Assembly: GCA_937930625.1 (NCBI GenBank)
Contig: CALHBW010000387.1
Coordinates: 1-17,812 of the forward strand
DNA: 17,812 nucleotides
Source of the DNA: an uncultured Saprospiraceae bacterium
GTDB lineage: Bacteria > Bacteroidota > Bacteroidia > Chitinophagales > Saprospiraceae
Direction: 5' to 3'
Below are positions 5,760-14,699 of the stretch, in pieces. The notes under the pieces were generated by a model. That model saw only the letters and a list, made by a program, of their open reading frames with translations. It made no database searches and had not been told where the DNA came from. Position numbers and translations under genes: made by a program. Position 1 is the stretch's first letter, and every line of letters starts with the position of its first letter.

Positions 5760-7265
5760 CTACTTTATTTTGTGTTCTAATTCTTCTATTTTTTCTAAGA
5801 GCCAGCTTTCATCACTATTGAACTCTTGAAGGAGTAATTTTTCCTTGATGTTATCAAAGTCTGTTTTAGTTGCATTAACATTGTGACGAACATGATAAAG
5901 AAGGATAAGAATTTCTATAAAATTACTATAACCTTTTTTATCTTTTGTAGGTAATGATTTACTTTCTTTAAAGAATTTTTTGGCAGAGCGAAATGCTTGT
6001 AGTGCATTATTATCCGTTTCGTAGCGACACTTGAGAGTTGCTACCCTCTCATTAATATTATAAATTTTACTCACTTTATTGACTTGCATAAATTCAGTAT
6101 GTGCTGTTTCATAGTCTTTTTGGTGAAGTGCTATATTACCAAGATTAAGATGATAAACGTCATTTCTAATATCTCTCGCGATATATGGACGATAACGTTC
6201 AATGATACCTTTTGCCCATTCATATTCTTCTACACGACAGCTTATAGTAACTATATTTTTAAGTTTAACAGCAGGAATAACACCTCCGACAACGAGTAAT
6301 TGTTTTTTATCCATAATTTTATATAACTCGAACATTTTTTTGATATATTGCAACTTCTTTTGTTTAATTTGTCCTACACAATAATTTACCGCTGAAGTAT
6401 AAAAACCACTCAAAGTATCATTGGGTACTGTCAATTCATATTGATTAAGCAAACCTAGGAACTTAATGTATGCTTCTTCTGACTCTTCTTTTATTAGAGT
6501 TATATTAGCTCTGTAAAGTATGATAAGAGGGGTATTAACATATTGAGGTAAATCTAATAAAAGTGTTATTGCCTCCATTGAACTAAGGTCATATTCTCTT
6601 TTGCCCGAACCATACTTCATAGAAAGTACCTCTTTCCACAATTCCAACTTATCCAAAATATAGTACATGTCAAGGTTAGTTATCAAATCCGGTAAATTAT
6701 CCTCTTCTGCCAACTTATCACTTTTGTGTAGGTAGGCAAATATAGCTTTTTCTATTTTATATTTTTGAGCATAATATTTTAACCCTTTATCAAATTGTTT
6801 TTCAAGAGTCATTTTATCTTTCTTAATTCTTTGATTAAATAATCGGTACTGTTCGTGTTCTAATAGTTCTGTATAGAGCAAATCATTTTTCTGTTCCTCA
6901 TTCTTCTTGAGATTTTCAATAGATAAAAATAACTCTACCAAGCGCATCAATTTATTGATATTTTGATTAAGCCAGCTACGCTCGTTCTTACTCAATCTTT
7001 CTTTTGGTGAAGGTAAATGTTCAAAAACTTCACTATAAACTGCACACTGCATCCTATCATCGAATAGAGGGTAAACTATACGCTCCAAATTCTTATCGAA
7101 CCTGCCTGTATGTAATTTATATTTTCTAAATGTATCCAATAATTTCGTCATCCTATTATCGGTATTAAAATATTCGCAGGACAATATTTTTTCTAAGTCT
7201 TTCAACTGATTTTGTGAAAAATTTTTTAAAAGTTCGATACATAAAAATAATTTTTTTCTATTCAT
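5760..7265 (-). CDS. A+T-rich hypothetical helical protein, 501 aa
   Basis: I do not recognise a named family. The 501-residue protein starts MNRKKLFL at the ATG 7263-7265 and has no signal peptide or membrane segment. It is rich in Lys, Glu, Leu and Tyr and looks almost wholly alpha-helical. The C-terminal half has TPR-like pieces, e.g. YHLNLGNIALHQKDYETAHTEF (about residues 375-396), the clearest of them, preceded by EYEWAKGIIERYRP. A TPR-like helical repeat scaffold is the most cautious reading. The gene is clearly more A+T-rich than the radical SAM cluster and the transporter/VWA pair, and its flanks lack the ATTCACTCATT spacer repeats, which hints at a different origin. It is divergent from the giant metallopeptidase gene (203-bp spacer) and convergent with the ATP-grasp gene. 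A link to either is not shown. Confidence 0.75.
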   Translation of the reverse strand: MNRKKLFLCIELLKNFSQNQLKDLEKILSCEYFNTDNRMTKLLDTFRKYKLHTGRFDKNLERIVYPLFDDRMQCAVYSEVFEHLPSPKERLSKNERSWLNQNINKLMRLVELFLSIENLKKNEEQKNDLLYTELLEHEQYRLFNQRIKKDKMTLEKQFDKGLKYYAQKYKIEKAIFAYLHKSDKLAEEDNLPDLITNLDMYYILDKLELWKEVLSMKYGSGKREYDLSSMEAITLLLDLPQYVNTPLIILYRANITLIKEESEEAYIKFLGLLNQYELTVPNDTLSGFYTSAVNYCVGQIKQKKLQYIKKMFELYKIMDKKQLLVVGGVIPAVKLKNIVTISCRVEEYEWAKGIIERYRPYIARDIRNDVYHLNLGNIALHQKDYETAHTEFMQVNKVSKIYNINERVATLKCRYETDNNALQAFRSAKKFFKESKSLPTKDKKGYSNFIEILILLYHVRHNVNATKTDFDNIKEKLLLQEFNSDESWLLEKIEELEHKIK

Positions 7266-7388
7266 ATACTTGTTGTAAAGATTTTATTTTTTAATAAAGT
7301 TCTGATTATTAGGATTTTTTAAGTGCAATTAATTGTAATTAAACTTGTTTTTATTCTAAAAAGTTCAGTGTGGATATAATACAGTATG

Positions 7389-7396
7389 TAACTTTG
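7389..7396 (+). promoter_or_regulatory. Probable -7 box TAACTTTG upstream of the M4 peptidase gene
   Basis: TAACTTTG matches the Bacteroidota -7 consensus TANNTTTG and would give a 5' leader of about 65-70 nt before the ATG at 7469. No good TTTG lies 19-21 bp upstream; the sequence there is GTTCAG. The 10-bp palindrome CAATTAATTG at 7326-7335 lies in the same divergent spacer and could be an operator. That role is a guess. Confidence 0.4.
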
Positions 7397-7468
7397 TAAA
7401 AAATAACAGCCATTTAAGACAAAATTAAAAATTATGTAAACGATTAATATAATTAAACCAATACAGCT

Positions 7469-10400
7469 ATGAGAGCTATTGTCCAAATTTTAATATGTTG
7501 TACTGTTTTCGGTCAACTTTATGCCCAACAAAAAGTATCTGATAAATATTTATCTGGAGAAGAAAATCCGAAATGGGTATTCTTTGAAGAATCTGAGCAT
7601 GTTCCGGTTTCAGAATTAATGAAAGATAAGACCTTATTGAAACTTGGAGCAAAAGATGAGCTAAAACCTATCTCAAAAAATATAGATAAAACGGGTATGC
7701 GTCACTATCGCTACCAACAAACACACAACGGCATACCTGTAGAGTGGGCAGTCTGTCTGATTCACGAAAAGAATGCTCGTGTGACACACGCCAACAATAG
7801 CCTGATACCAGAACTCAATCTATCAACTACACCTGTGATAAATGAGGCTGATGCTTTGCAGACTGCACTTGAATATACCAATGCAGTTCTATACGCATGG
7901 GAAGATGAGACACACGAACGTACACTCGGACAGGCGGTACGCAACCCCAATGCAACATTTCATCCTTCCGGTCAATTGGTGATTATAGATCCGCAACTTA
8001 CACAGCAAGCCGCTAACTGCCACTTGGCATACAAATTTGATATATACGCCGTACAGCCGCTTAGTCGCCAGACAGTATATATAGACGCTCACTCCGGCGA
8101 GGTGTTGAAAACGATAGAAAAAATACACAGTTGTACCGATGTACCTGCCATCGGTCCGACCAACTATTCCGGCATCGTTGATTTCACAGCTTGCTATGCT
8201 GACGGTGAATATACCTTGAAAAATACTATAGGCGGCAGTATGCAGGTTTTTGATGCAGGAGGTGATATTTCTCTCTCAGAAATACCTTGTCAAGACCCCG
8301 ATGGACATTTTGATATGGATGCGGCAGCTACAGAAGTACACTGGGCAACTGAAAAGACTTATGAATATTTCTTAGATACACACGGAAGAAATAGCATAGA
8401 CAATAACGGCGCACCGCTATTCAGTTGGGTACACTACGGCAGCCAAACTAATAATGCTTATTGGACCGGTACGTGGATGCTCTATGGTGACGGTGACGGT
8501 ATCAAGTTCAGTCCATTAACTTCACCGGACATCGTGGCACATGAAATCATACATGGCTTGACCGACCACACTGCCAATCTGATATACGAGGGTGAGTCCG
8601 GTGCAATCAATGAGTCTTTCTCGGACATTTTTGGAGAAGCGATAGAAAGATACAGCCGTGGGAGCAATGATTGGATAGTTGGTGCAGACTTTACATTGGC
8701 ACCTAAAAGCGGCTTACGAAATATGGCAAATCCCAACGACCCGACTATGACTATACGACAGCCCGACACCTATCTTGGTGACTACTATCAACGCACGGGT
8801 TTTGCCGATTATGGCGGTGTACACACTAACAGCGGCGTACAAAACCACTGGTTTTACTTTTTATCCGAAGGCGGTATGGGAACAAATGATAATGACCACA
8901 CTTACGACATTGCAGGTATCGGAATGGAAAAAGCGATTGCTATTGCCTATCATTCGCTAACCACCGATTTACTCCCGAATGCCAGCTTTGAAGATGTACG
9001 TATAAGCACTGTACAAGCTGCCGAATATCTCTACGGTGCTGATGAAGCCCAACAGGTAGATGCAGCGTGGTGTGCCGTAGGTGTCGGACCGGGATGTGTA
9101 AGGATAAATTGTAGAACGATAGACTCGCTTGCAATTGTAGCCTTATACCATTCGACTGATGGAGCAAATTGGGAAGATACATTGGACTTGACTCAACCCA
9201 TGCATACATGGCACGGAGTGACTGTAAATGAGGAAGGTTGTGTGATAGAGTTAAGTTTATCCTCCAATGAATTAAGCGGTAGCATCCCGCCGGAGATTGG
9301 TAATTTTACACAGATAGAAAAAATGTATTTAGGTAGCAATGATTTAACTGACAGCATTCCATCTGAGATTGGAAACTTAACTACATTAAAGGATTTACGT
9401 TTGCACAATAGTCATTTAACTGGAAGTATTCCATCAGAAATTGGGAATTTAAAACTTTTAGAAATTTTGTATTTAGATGAAAATCATTTAAGCGGTAGTA
9501 TTCCACCGGAAATCGGAAACTTGAACCTGTTAGAGAGGTTATATTTATATGAAAACGATTTAAGTGGTAGTATTCCACCAGAAATTGGAAATTTGAGTGA
9601 GTTGGAGATTTTATATTTATATGAAAATGATTTAACCGGTAGTATCCCATCAGAAATTGGAAATTTGAATAACTTACATGAACTTGAATTGGATAGTAAT
9701 TGGCTAAGTGGTAATATTCCACCAGAAATTGGCGAAATGGATGAACTAGAACAGTTAGGTTTATCCATAAATCAGTTGACTGGTAGTATTCCTGCCGAAA
9801 TTGGAAATTTGGATAATTTAGAGATATTAGACTTATCTCACAATCAACTAAGTGGTAGCATTCCACCAGAGATGAGAGCTATGGATGATTTGGAAGAATT
9901 AGATTTATCTTTCAATCAATTAGACGGCTGTTTTGATAATGACTTAGCATTTCTCTGTTCTGTTGAAGATGTGAATATTACGGGAAATAATTTTACTTCA
10001 ACGTGGGGAAACTTCTGTAATCTTGCTATCGGTGCATGTTCAGAAGCAGGACAGTGTTTTGATATTTCCGGAGATTCGCTGGCATTAGTAGCTGTATTTA
10101 ATGCGACAAATGGATTAGAGTGGAACAATCCTTGGGATTTAGAAAAGCCGGTATCTGAATGGCATGGAGTATATGTTATTTGGAATTGTGTTGTTGGGCT
10201 AAATCTGTCTCACAATCAATTGGAAGGTAATATTCCACCGGAAATTGGTAATTTGAATAATTTGGAAGAATTGAACTTAGATGCCAATCACCTAAGTGGT
10301 AGTATCCCACCGGAAATTGGAAATTTAAGCCAATTGAAACGTTTGATTTTATCTACCAACCAGTTTGACAGTATTCCACCAGAAATTGGAAATCTAAATA

Positions 10401-13114
10401 ATTTAGAGAAATTATATTTAGCTAACGCTAACCTAAGTGGTAGTATTCCCCCGGAAATCGGGAGTTTGAGTCGATTAAAAGGAATATACCTATCTCGCAA
10501 TAATTTAAGTGGTAGTATTCCTCCAGAAATCGGAAGCTTGAGCCAATTAAAGCGATTAGATTTTAATGATAATGACCTAAGCGGTAGTATTCCACCGGAA
10601 ATTGGGAATTTGAGCCAATTAGAGGAAATGGAATTGATTGCTAACAACTTAAGTGGAAATATTCCACCGGAAATTGGTGATTTGAGTAAATTAGTAAGGT
10701 TAGATTTAGTTCGTAATCAGCTAAATGGAAATATTCCGTTAGAAATTGGGAATTTGAGCAACTTAAAAAGTTTACAACTGTATGGTAATGAATTGAGCGG
10801 TAATATACCAATAGAAATTGGAAACCTAAGTCAATTAGAATACTTGAATTTAGGCGACGATTCGATATTTGGTATTAATCAATTAAGTGGTAGTATCCCA
10901 TTGGAAATAGGAAATTTGACTAATCTAACATCTTTAAGTTTGTCTAACAATTCACTAAGCGGTGGTATTCCAGTAGAAATCGGAAATTTAAGTGAGTTGC
11001 AGACTCTAAAGCTATTCGGTAATCAACTGGACGGGAGCATCCCATCTGAAATTGGAAATTTGAGCCAATTATATCGTTTAGATTTATCGTACAATCAATT
11101 AAATGGTAATATTCCAGTAGAGCTTGGAAACTTGCTTGAGTTGAGTTCCATAGACTTATCATACAATCAATTGAGTGGCAATATTCCAACTGAACTTACG
11201 AATATAGTAAAGCTTAATTCTTTATACTTATCTGATAACGAGTTGAGTGGAAATATTCCCTTACAGGTTAGAAATTGGGTTGAGTTATTACGATTAAATC
11301 TATCTAATAACCGGTTAAGTGGCAACATCCCACCAGAAACTGGAAATATGCTTGAATTGGAAGAACTATATGTATCTCACAACCAATTAAGCGGTAACAT
11401 TCCAAGAGAATTTGGAAATTTACAGTATTTGGAAGAATTAGATTTATCGTACAATCAACTAAGCGGTAACATTCCGGGAGAATTTGGAAATTTGGAATCG
11501 TTGTCCGAGATAAATTTATCCTATAATGGGTTAAGCGGTTGCTTTGATGCAAACTTATCAATTTTATGCAATATTGATTCTGTCAACATAGATAACGGAA
11601 ATAGCTTTGATTCAACATTAGATGCATTCTGTACAAATAACACAGGAATTTGTCCGGTTATTATTACTCTTGTCCTTCCCGGAGACTTCAATAATGACGG
11701 TATCGTCGATAAAACAGACCTCATATACTGGGGCTTGGCAGAAGGGTATATTGGTACTATTCGACCCAACGCTACTACCGACTGGACACTCCAAGAAAGC
11801 CCTGAATGGGATGCCTGCATCGGTGGAGTCAACTGCAAACATATAGACGCAGACGGTAATGGTATCATTGACGAAGCTGATCTTGCTGTATTGAAGGAAA
11901 ACTATGGCAAATCTTATGAAGATTTTTCTTACAGTTATAGCGCAAGTCCAGCACTTTATACCTTACAGAAAGTAGCTGTTGATACGGTGGGTGGAATGAA
12001 GCAAACCACATATAATCTATATCTTCAAGCAAATGCCCCTATCAATACGCATGGCATCAGTGTAAGTGTTGAATTTAAGGATAATCCTACCATTTCTGAA
12101 ATCACAATAGATACTACGGGGTCGGCACTCCAGCCTACACATTGCCACATCGAACCCTATGATTATAGTGAGCGTAGTATAGCATTTTCTCTTACCCGTA
12201 CAGATAAAAGCAATCAACTGATAGACGGATATGTGGCTCGTTTATTTGTTATAGACAAAGACCTACAAATAGTTGACCCAACTGATGTGACCACCAATAG
12301 CGGTAAAATGATGTCCGCTACGGGTGTAGTTACTTCTGTTACAGGTTCCACTCTTCAAGGTAGTCTTGAGGGAGCCAATCCGACTTTACCTGTATTTGAG
12401 GTGTTTAATGATGCCTATTGTGAGGCAGGTGGCACGGCAGATGTTTACGTGTCGGAAGGTACGCCTCCATACACGTATATGTGGAGTACAGGTGCAACGA
12501 GTTCAAGAATCAATGACTTAGATATAGGTACATATACTGTAACGGTAAGCGATGCTACAGGCTTGACGAATATTGTTGATTTTGACATCAACTGGGCATT
12601 CACGCCCACAACAGTCAGTGCTGATGACGGGCAGATATGCTTTGATTTTGAAGATGCGCCACTTATAGATACAGTTGAAGTATCACTCGATAATGGACTT
12701 ACTTATCTGCCGCTGATTACAGATAACACTTGCTATCCTGTATCCGAAGGAGCATACTCTGTTTGGATACGACTTGATTCCGCTACTTGTGCGACACATC
12801 TTGCAGATTTGGATGTGGTAGTCAGCGATATTGTCTCTACCTATGATAATGACTTGGATATACAATTGATAGATGCACTTGGGCATACGCCGCAGTTGTT
12901 ATGTAATCTGACCAAGCCGGGTGGACTTAATGTCAATCTGTACAATACACAAGGGCAACAACTACGTGCAATCTACGAGGCAGAAACTGCATCAGGCTTA
13001 CGACAGATAGTAATCAATAAAGATAATTTGCCACGAGGTATTTATTTTATACATGTTAGCTTTATTTCACGAGAGGGTATAATTGCTAACAAATCTCTAA
13101 AAATTTTAATATAG
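7469..13114 (+). CDS. Giant secreted M4 (thermolysin-like) metallopeptidase with LRR solenoids and T9SS signal
   Basis: An 1881-residue extracellular peptidase. Order of parts: signal peptide (1-20, ending LYAQ); FTP/PepSY-type propeptide that keeps the enzyme inactive (about 40-215); M4 catalytic domain (about 220-545). The zinc site is H358-E-I-I-H362 with third ligand E382 in GAINESFSD, and H452 in GGVHTNSG matches the transition-state histidine of thermolysin. After it come an LRR cap and nine 24-residue repeats (602-817), a second cap domain (about 818-917, with SLALVAVFNATNG), eighteen repeats (918-1354), and a disulfide-type end cap (GCFDANLSILC). A dockerin-like calcium-binding pair follows (GDFNNDGIVDKTDL at 1405 and DADGNGIIDEADL near 1460), then a beta-rich region, an SprB-like repeat (1641-1710, PPYTYMWSTGATSS) and a type A T9SS sorting domain (about 1797-1881, ending LPRGIYFIHV and KSLKILI). 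It is probably displayed on the surface or released; the target is unknown. Confidence 0.92.
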   Translation: MRAIVQILICCTVFGQLYAQQKVSDKYLSGEENPKWVFFEESEHVPVSELMKDKTLLKLGAKDELKPISKNIDKTGMRHYRYQQTHNGIPVEWAVCLIHEKNARVTHANNSLIPELNLSTTPVINEADALQTALEYTNAVLYAWEDETHERTLGQAVRNPNATFHPSGQLVIIDPQLTQQAANCHLAYKFDIYAVQPLSRQTVYIDAHSGEVLKTIEKIHSCTDVPAIGPTNYSGIVDFTACYADGEYTLKNTIGGSMQVFDAGGDISLSEIPCQDPDGHFDMDAAATEVHWATEKTYEYFLDTHGRNSIDNNGAPLFSWVHYGSQTNNAYWTGTWMLYGDGDGIKFSPLTSPDIVAHEIIHGLTDHTANLIYEGESGAINESFSDIFGEAIERYSRGSNDWIVGADFTLAPKSGLRNMANPNDPTMTIRQPDTYLGDYYQRTGFADYGGVHTNSGVQNHWFYFLSEGGMGTNDNDHTYDIAGIGMEKAIAIAYHSLTTDLLPNASFEDVRISTVQAAEYLYGADEAQQVDAAWCAVGVGPGCVRINCRTIDSLAIVALYHSTDGANWEDTLDLTQPMHTWHGVTVNEEGCVIELSLSSNELSGSIPPEIGNFTQIEKMYLGSNDLTDSIPSEIGNLTTLKDLRLHNSHLTGSIPSEIGNLKLLEILYLDENHLSGSIPPEIGNLNLLERLYLYENDLSGSIPPEIGNLSELEILYLYENDLTGSIPSEIGNLNNLHELELDSNWLSGNIPPEIGEMDELEQLGLSINQLTGSIPAEIGNLDNLEILDLSHNQLSGSIPPEMRAMDDLEELDLSFNQLDGCFDNDLAFLCSVEDVNITGNNFTSTWGNFCNLAIGACSEAGQCFDISGDSLALVAVFNATNGLEWNNPWDLEKPVSEWHGVYVIWNCVVGLNLSHNQLEGNIPPEIGNLNNLEELNLDANHLSGSIPPEIGNLSQLKRLILSTNQFDSIPPEIGNLNNLEKLYLANANLSGSIPPEIGSLSRLKGIYLSRNNLSGSIPPEIGSLSQLKRLDFNDNDLSGSIPPEIGNLSQLEEMELIANNLSGNIPPEIGDLSKLVRLDLVRNQLNGNIPLEIGNLSNLKSLQLYGNELSGNIPIEIGNLSQLEYLNLGDDSIFGINQLSGSIPLEIGNLTNLTSLSLSNNSLSGGIPVEIGNLSELQTLKLFGNQLDGSIPSEIGNLSQLYRLDLSYNQLNGNIPVELGNLLELSSIDLSYNQLSGNIPTELTNIVKLNSLYLSDNELSGNIPLQVRNWVELLRLNLSNNRLSGNIPPETGNMLELEELYVSHNQLSGNIPREFGNLQYLEELDLSYNQLSGNIPGEFGNLESLSEINLSYNGLSGCFDANLSILCNIDSVNIDNGNSFDSTLDAFCTNNTGICPVIITLVLPGDFNNDGIVDKTDLIYWGLAEGYIGTIRPNATTDWTLQESPEWDACIGGVNCKHIDADGNGIIDEADLAVLKENYGKSYEDFSYSYSASPALYTLQKVAVDTVGGMKQTTYNLYLQANAPINTHGISVSVEFKDNPTISEITIDTTGSALQPTHCHIEPYDYSERSIAFSLTRTDKSNQLIDGYVARLFVIDKDLQIVDPTDVTTNSGKMMSATGVVTSVTGSTLQGSLEGANPTLPVFEVFNDAYCEAGGTADVYVSEGTPPYTYMWSTGATSSRINDLDIGTYTVTVSDATGLTNIVDFDINWAFTPTTVSADDGQICFDFEDAPLIDTVEVSLDNGLTYLPLITDNTCYPVSEGAYSVWIRLDSATCATHLADLDVVVSDIVSTYDNDLDIQLIDALGHTPQLLCNLTKPGGLNVNLYNTQGQQLRAIYEAETASGLRQIVINKDNLPRGIYFIHVSFISREGIIANKSLKILI
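9272..9919 (+). repeat. LRR block 1: nine 72-bp coding repeats
   Basis: Nine in-phase 24-residue repeats with consensus LSGSIPPEIGNLxxLExLxL and a final NxN position correspond to residues 602-817. The length is exactly 9 x 72 bp, with no insertion or deletion. The next stretch begins LDGCFDNDL and forms a capping segment with conserved cysteines. This is the plant-specific (IPxEIGNL) LRR class, which forms a curved solenoid suited to protein binding. Confidence 0.93.
10220..11530 (+). repeat. LRR block 2: eighteen coding repeats
   Basis: Eighteen repeats of the same consensus span residues 918-1354. The third is one residue short (FDSIPPEIG) and the ninth carries six extra residues (NLGDDSIFGINQ), so the block is 1311 bp and not 1296 bp. 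Early repeats are near-identical at the DNA level; the last five drift to TELTN, LQVRN, PETGN, REFGN and GEFGN. The block ends in a cap homologous to that of block 1 (GCFDANLSILC). Confidence 0.93.
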
Positions 13115-13161
13115 TCAGGTAGAGCACAAACCCAACTCATCTAACAATAATTTTAACGTAT

Positions 13162-13213
13162 CACAGACCTCACCATGACTTCACTCTACGAGTGGAGGCA
13201 GGGGCGGTCTGTG
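13162..13213 (+). other. Nested stem-loop downstream of the metallopeptidase gene
   Basis: CACAGACC (13162-13169) pairs perfectly with GGTCTGTG (13206-13213). Within it, CTTCACTC (13179-13186) pairs with GAGTGGAG (13190-13197), with one wobble, around a TAC loop. No U-tract follows, so a classic intrinsic terminator is not supported. It may be a 3' mRNA-end structure, a small RNA or a remnant repeat. The rest of the 283-bp spacer (13115-13397) shows no gene. Confidence 0.55.
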
Positions 13214-13397
13214 CCTATACGAAACTATTAGCCACTGTAATTTCAAAATAAAATAAATCTCAAAAAACGATTTTCGATTAACCACCGCGGGGTTGATTAC
13301 ATGAAACAATGATTATTTTTTATCACGAATGAATACGTAATTGATTGTAATTGAGGTGTTCATTCAATTTATTCATTTTTTTAATCGTAATTTAATT

Positions 13398-14600
13398 ATG
13401 AAAATTTTAAAATTAAAATTTGTAACATTTGGTCTTTTGGCTATGATTGGTGCTTCTGTTTTTTTTACTTCTTGTGAGCAGAAAGCGTTAATCTCTCAAA
13501 CGAATGAGTATATCATTGATGCAGATAAGCAAGAAGTTCTGAAACAACGAGCAACTTTAGCACAACATCTGTCTGTCGTTATCAATGAACAGCACAGCAT
13601 TAACGAAAGTCTCAAAACGTTATGCCTTGCCGAGCAAGCAAAAGGGTTTTACGAAACGGAGTTCTTTTTCAATTTGGAAAAAGATATAACTCAAAGTTTG
13701 CTGCAAGGTAAAACCCTTGACCAAGTACTTACTGTGAACAGAGATGAAATGATACGACATAGTTTAGATTTTTTGTACAGCAACGATCCGGGACTTTCTA
13801 TCTTAATGTTAGGTGATATAAATACCAATGAATACAGTAATAGAATTTACTTTGACAATGGTTTTGATGATAGTGACCCTAACGCTCAAATTCAGTATTA
13901 CGAAAACGGTGTGTTAGGTTCACATAGTATTGGTGAAAAACCTACTTCCATGACATTTGTAGTTAGAGAAAGTGAAGCCTACTTAACTAAAGAGGAGCTA
14001 TTACTTGAGAATCCCTCTGATGTCACCCAAATAGGTGATATTTTAGGTAAAAAAATCAATGTTTTTGGATATAACACCAATCCTACAGTTGGTCAGGATT
14101 CAGGCATGAGCGAACTACCTACACATTTTGGAAGTGAAGAATTGAATCAAATAGACTCAAGATTTTGTCAGAGAGACATGGTAGGCGGGAAAGAACGTTT
14201 ATATGCGTTTCGTACTTCAGACTCAAATGACGGTTGGCGGGGACGAGGGGAATTCATATTTGATATTATCTTTGGCGATAGTGGAAACCCTATGAATACC
14301 ATTCGTCATAGACATACAGGAGTTAAAGCAGATAGATGGTATTATCCTGAAAAGCGAATCATCACATGGACACCTAGTGATACAAACAGAATGAAATATG
14401 TTGTTCATGAGGAAGATCCCGGTCAAGCAAGGAGTGTTGAGTTTAGCATACCCGGCACGAGTATTGTTGTTAATCTTGATATAACAAATGGTGACGACTT
14501 TGTCGGAGAAGCAATTGTGGAATATTGTGATGAAATACTTAACTTTGAGTATTATCCACATTATGCAGGAGATGTTACTTTTGTATGTGCACAGTATTGA
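13398..14600 (+). CDS. Unrecognised lipoprotein, 400 aa
   Basis: The start is set at the ATG 13398, which gives a typical lipoprotein signal: MKILKLKFVTFGLLAMIGASVFFTSC. The lipobox-like FTSC places the lipidated cysteine at residue 26. An upstream TTG at 13341 would add 19 residues before the signal and is not credible. The mature part is mixed alpha/beta. The first 100 residues are helical (ADKQEVLKQRATLAQHLSVVINEQ), while the C-terminal half is rich in beta-type segments, Trp and Tyr (RRGEF-like strands, RWYYPEKRIITWTPSDTNRMKYVVHEEDPG). I recognise no domain. It should be anchored to the outer or inner membrane, facing the periplasm or cell surface. It lies 283 bp after the secreted metallopeptidase gene in the same orientation, so joint function is possible but not shown. 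It ends at a bidirectional terminator. Confidence 0.85.
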   Translation: MKILKLKFVTFGLLAMIGASVFFTSCEQKALISQTNEYIIDADKQEVLKQRATLAQHLSVVINEQHSINESLKTLCLAEQAKGFYETEFFFNLEKDITQSLLQGKTLDQVLTVNRDEMIRHSLDFLYSNDPGLSILMLGDINTNEYSNRIYFDNGFDDSDPNAQIQYYENGVLGSHSIGEKPTSMTFVVRESEAYLTKEELLLENPSDVTQIGDILGKKINVFGYNTNPTVGQDSGMSELPTHFGSEELNQIDSRFCQRDMVGGKERLYAFRTSDSNDGWRGRGEFIFDIIFGDSGNPMNTIRHRHTGVKADRWYYPEKRIITWTPSDTNRMKYVVHEEDPGQARSVEFSIPGTSIVVNLDITNGDDFVGEAIVEYCDEILNFEYYPHYAGDVTFVCAQY

Positions 14601-14670
14601 TTAACTACTCTGTGTGGGACTATTTTCTCATTTACTTTTTCATTATACTTTTTTGAAAAATCAAAATTAC

Positions 14671-14699
14671 AAATGCCGAAGCACCCCACTTCGGCATTT
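14671..14699. terminator. Bidirectional intrinsic terminator
   Basis: AAATGCCGAAG (14671-14681) pairs perfectly over 11 bp with CTTCGGCATTT (14689-14699) around the loop CACCCCA. T's follow on the plus strand, and on the minus strand the stem is followed by a T-containing stretch (GTAATTTTGA). It sits between convergent genes, touches the stop of the transporter gene at 14700, and can serve both. Confidence 0.88.

Noticed and set aside
9272..11530. Long open frames on the minus strand across the LRR region as separate genes
   Set aside because: They mirror the 72-bp coding repeats, give low-complexity repeated peptides, and lie inside a plus-strand gene with clear domain signatures.
13341..13397. 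TTG start giving 19 extra residues to the lipoprotein
   Set aside because: It would place hydrophobic and polar residues before a complete lipoprotein signal that begins at the ATG 13398.
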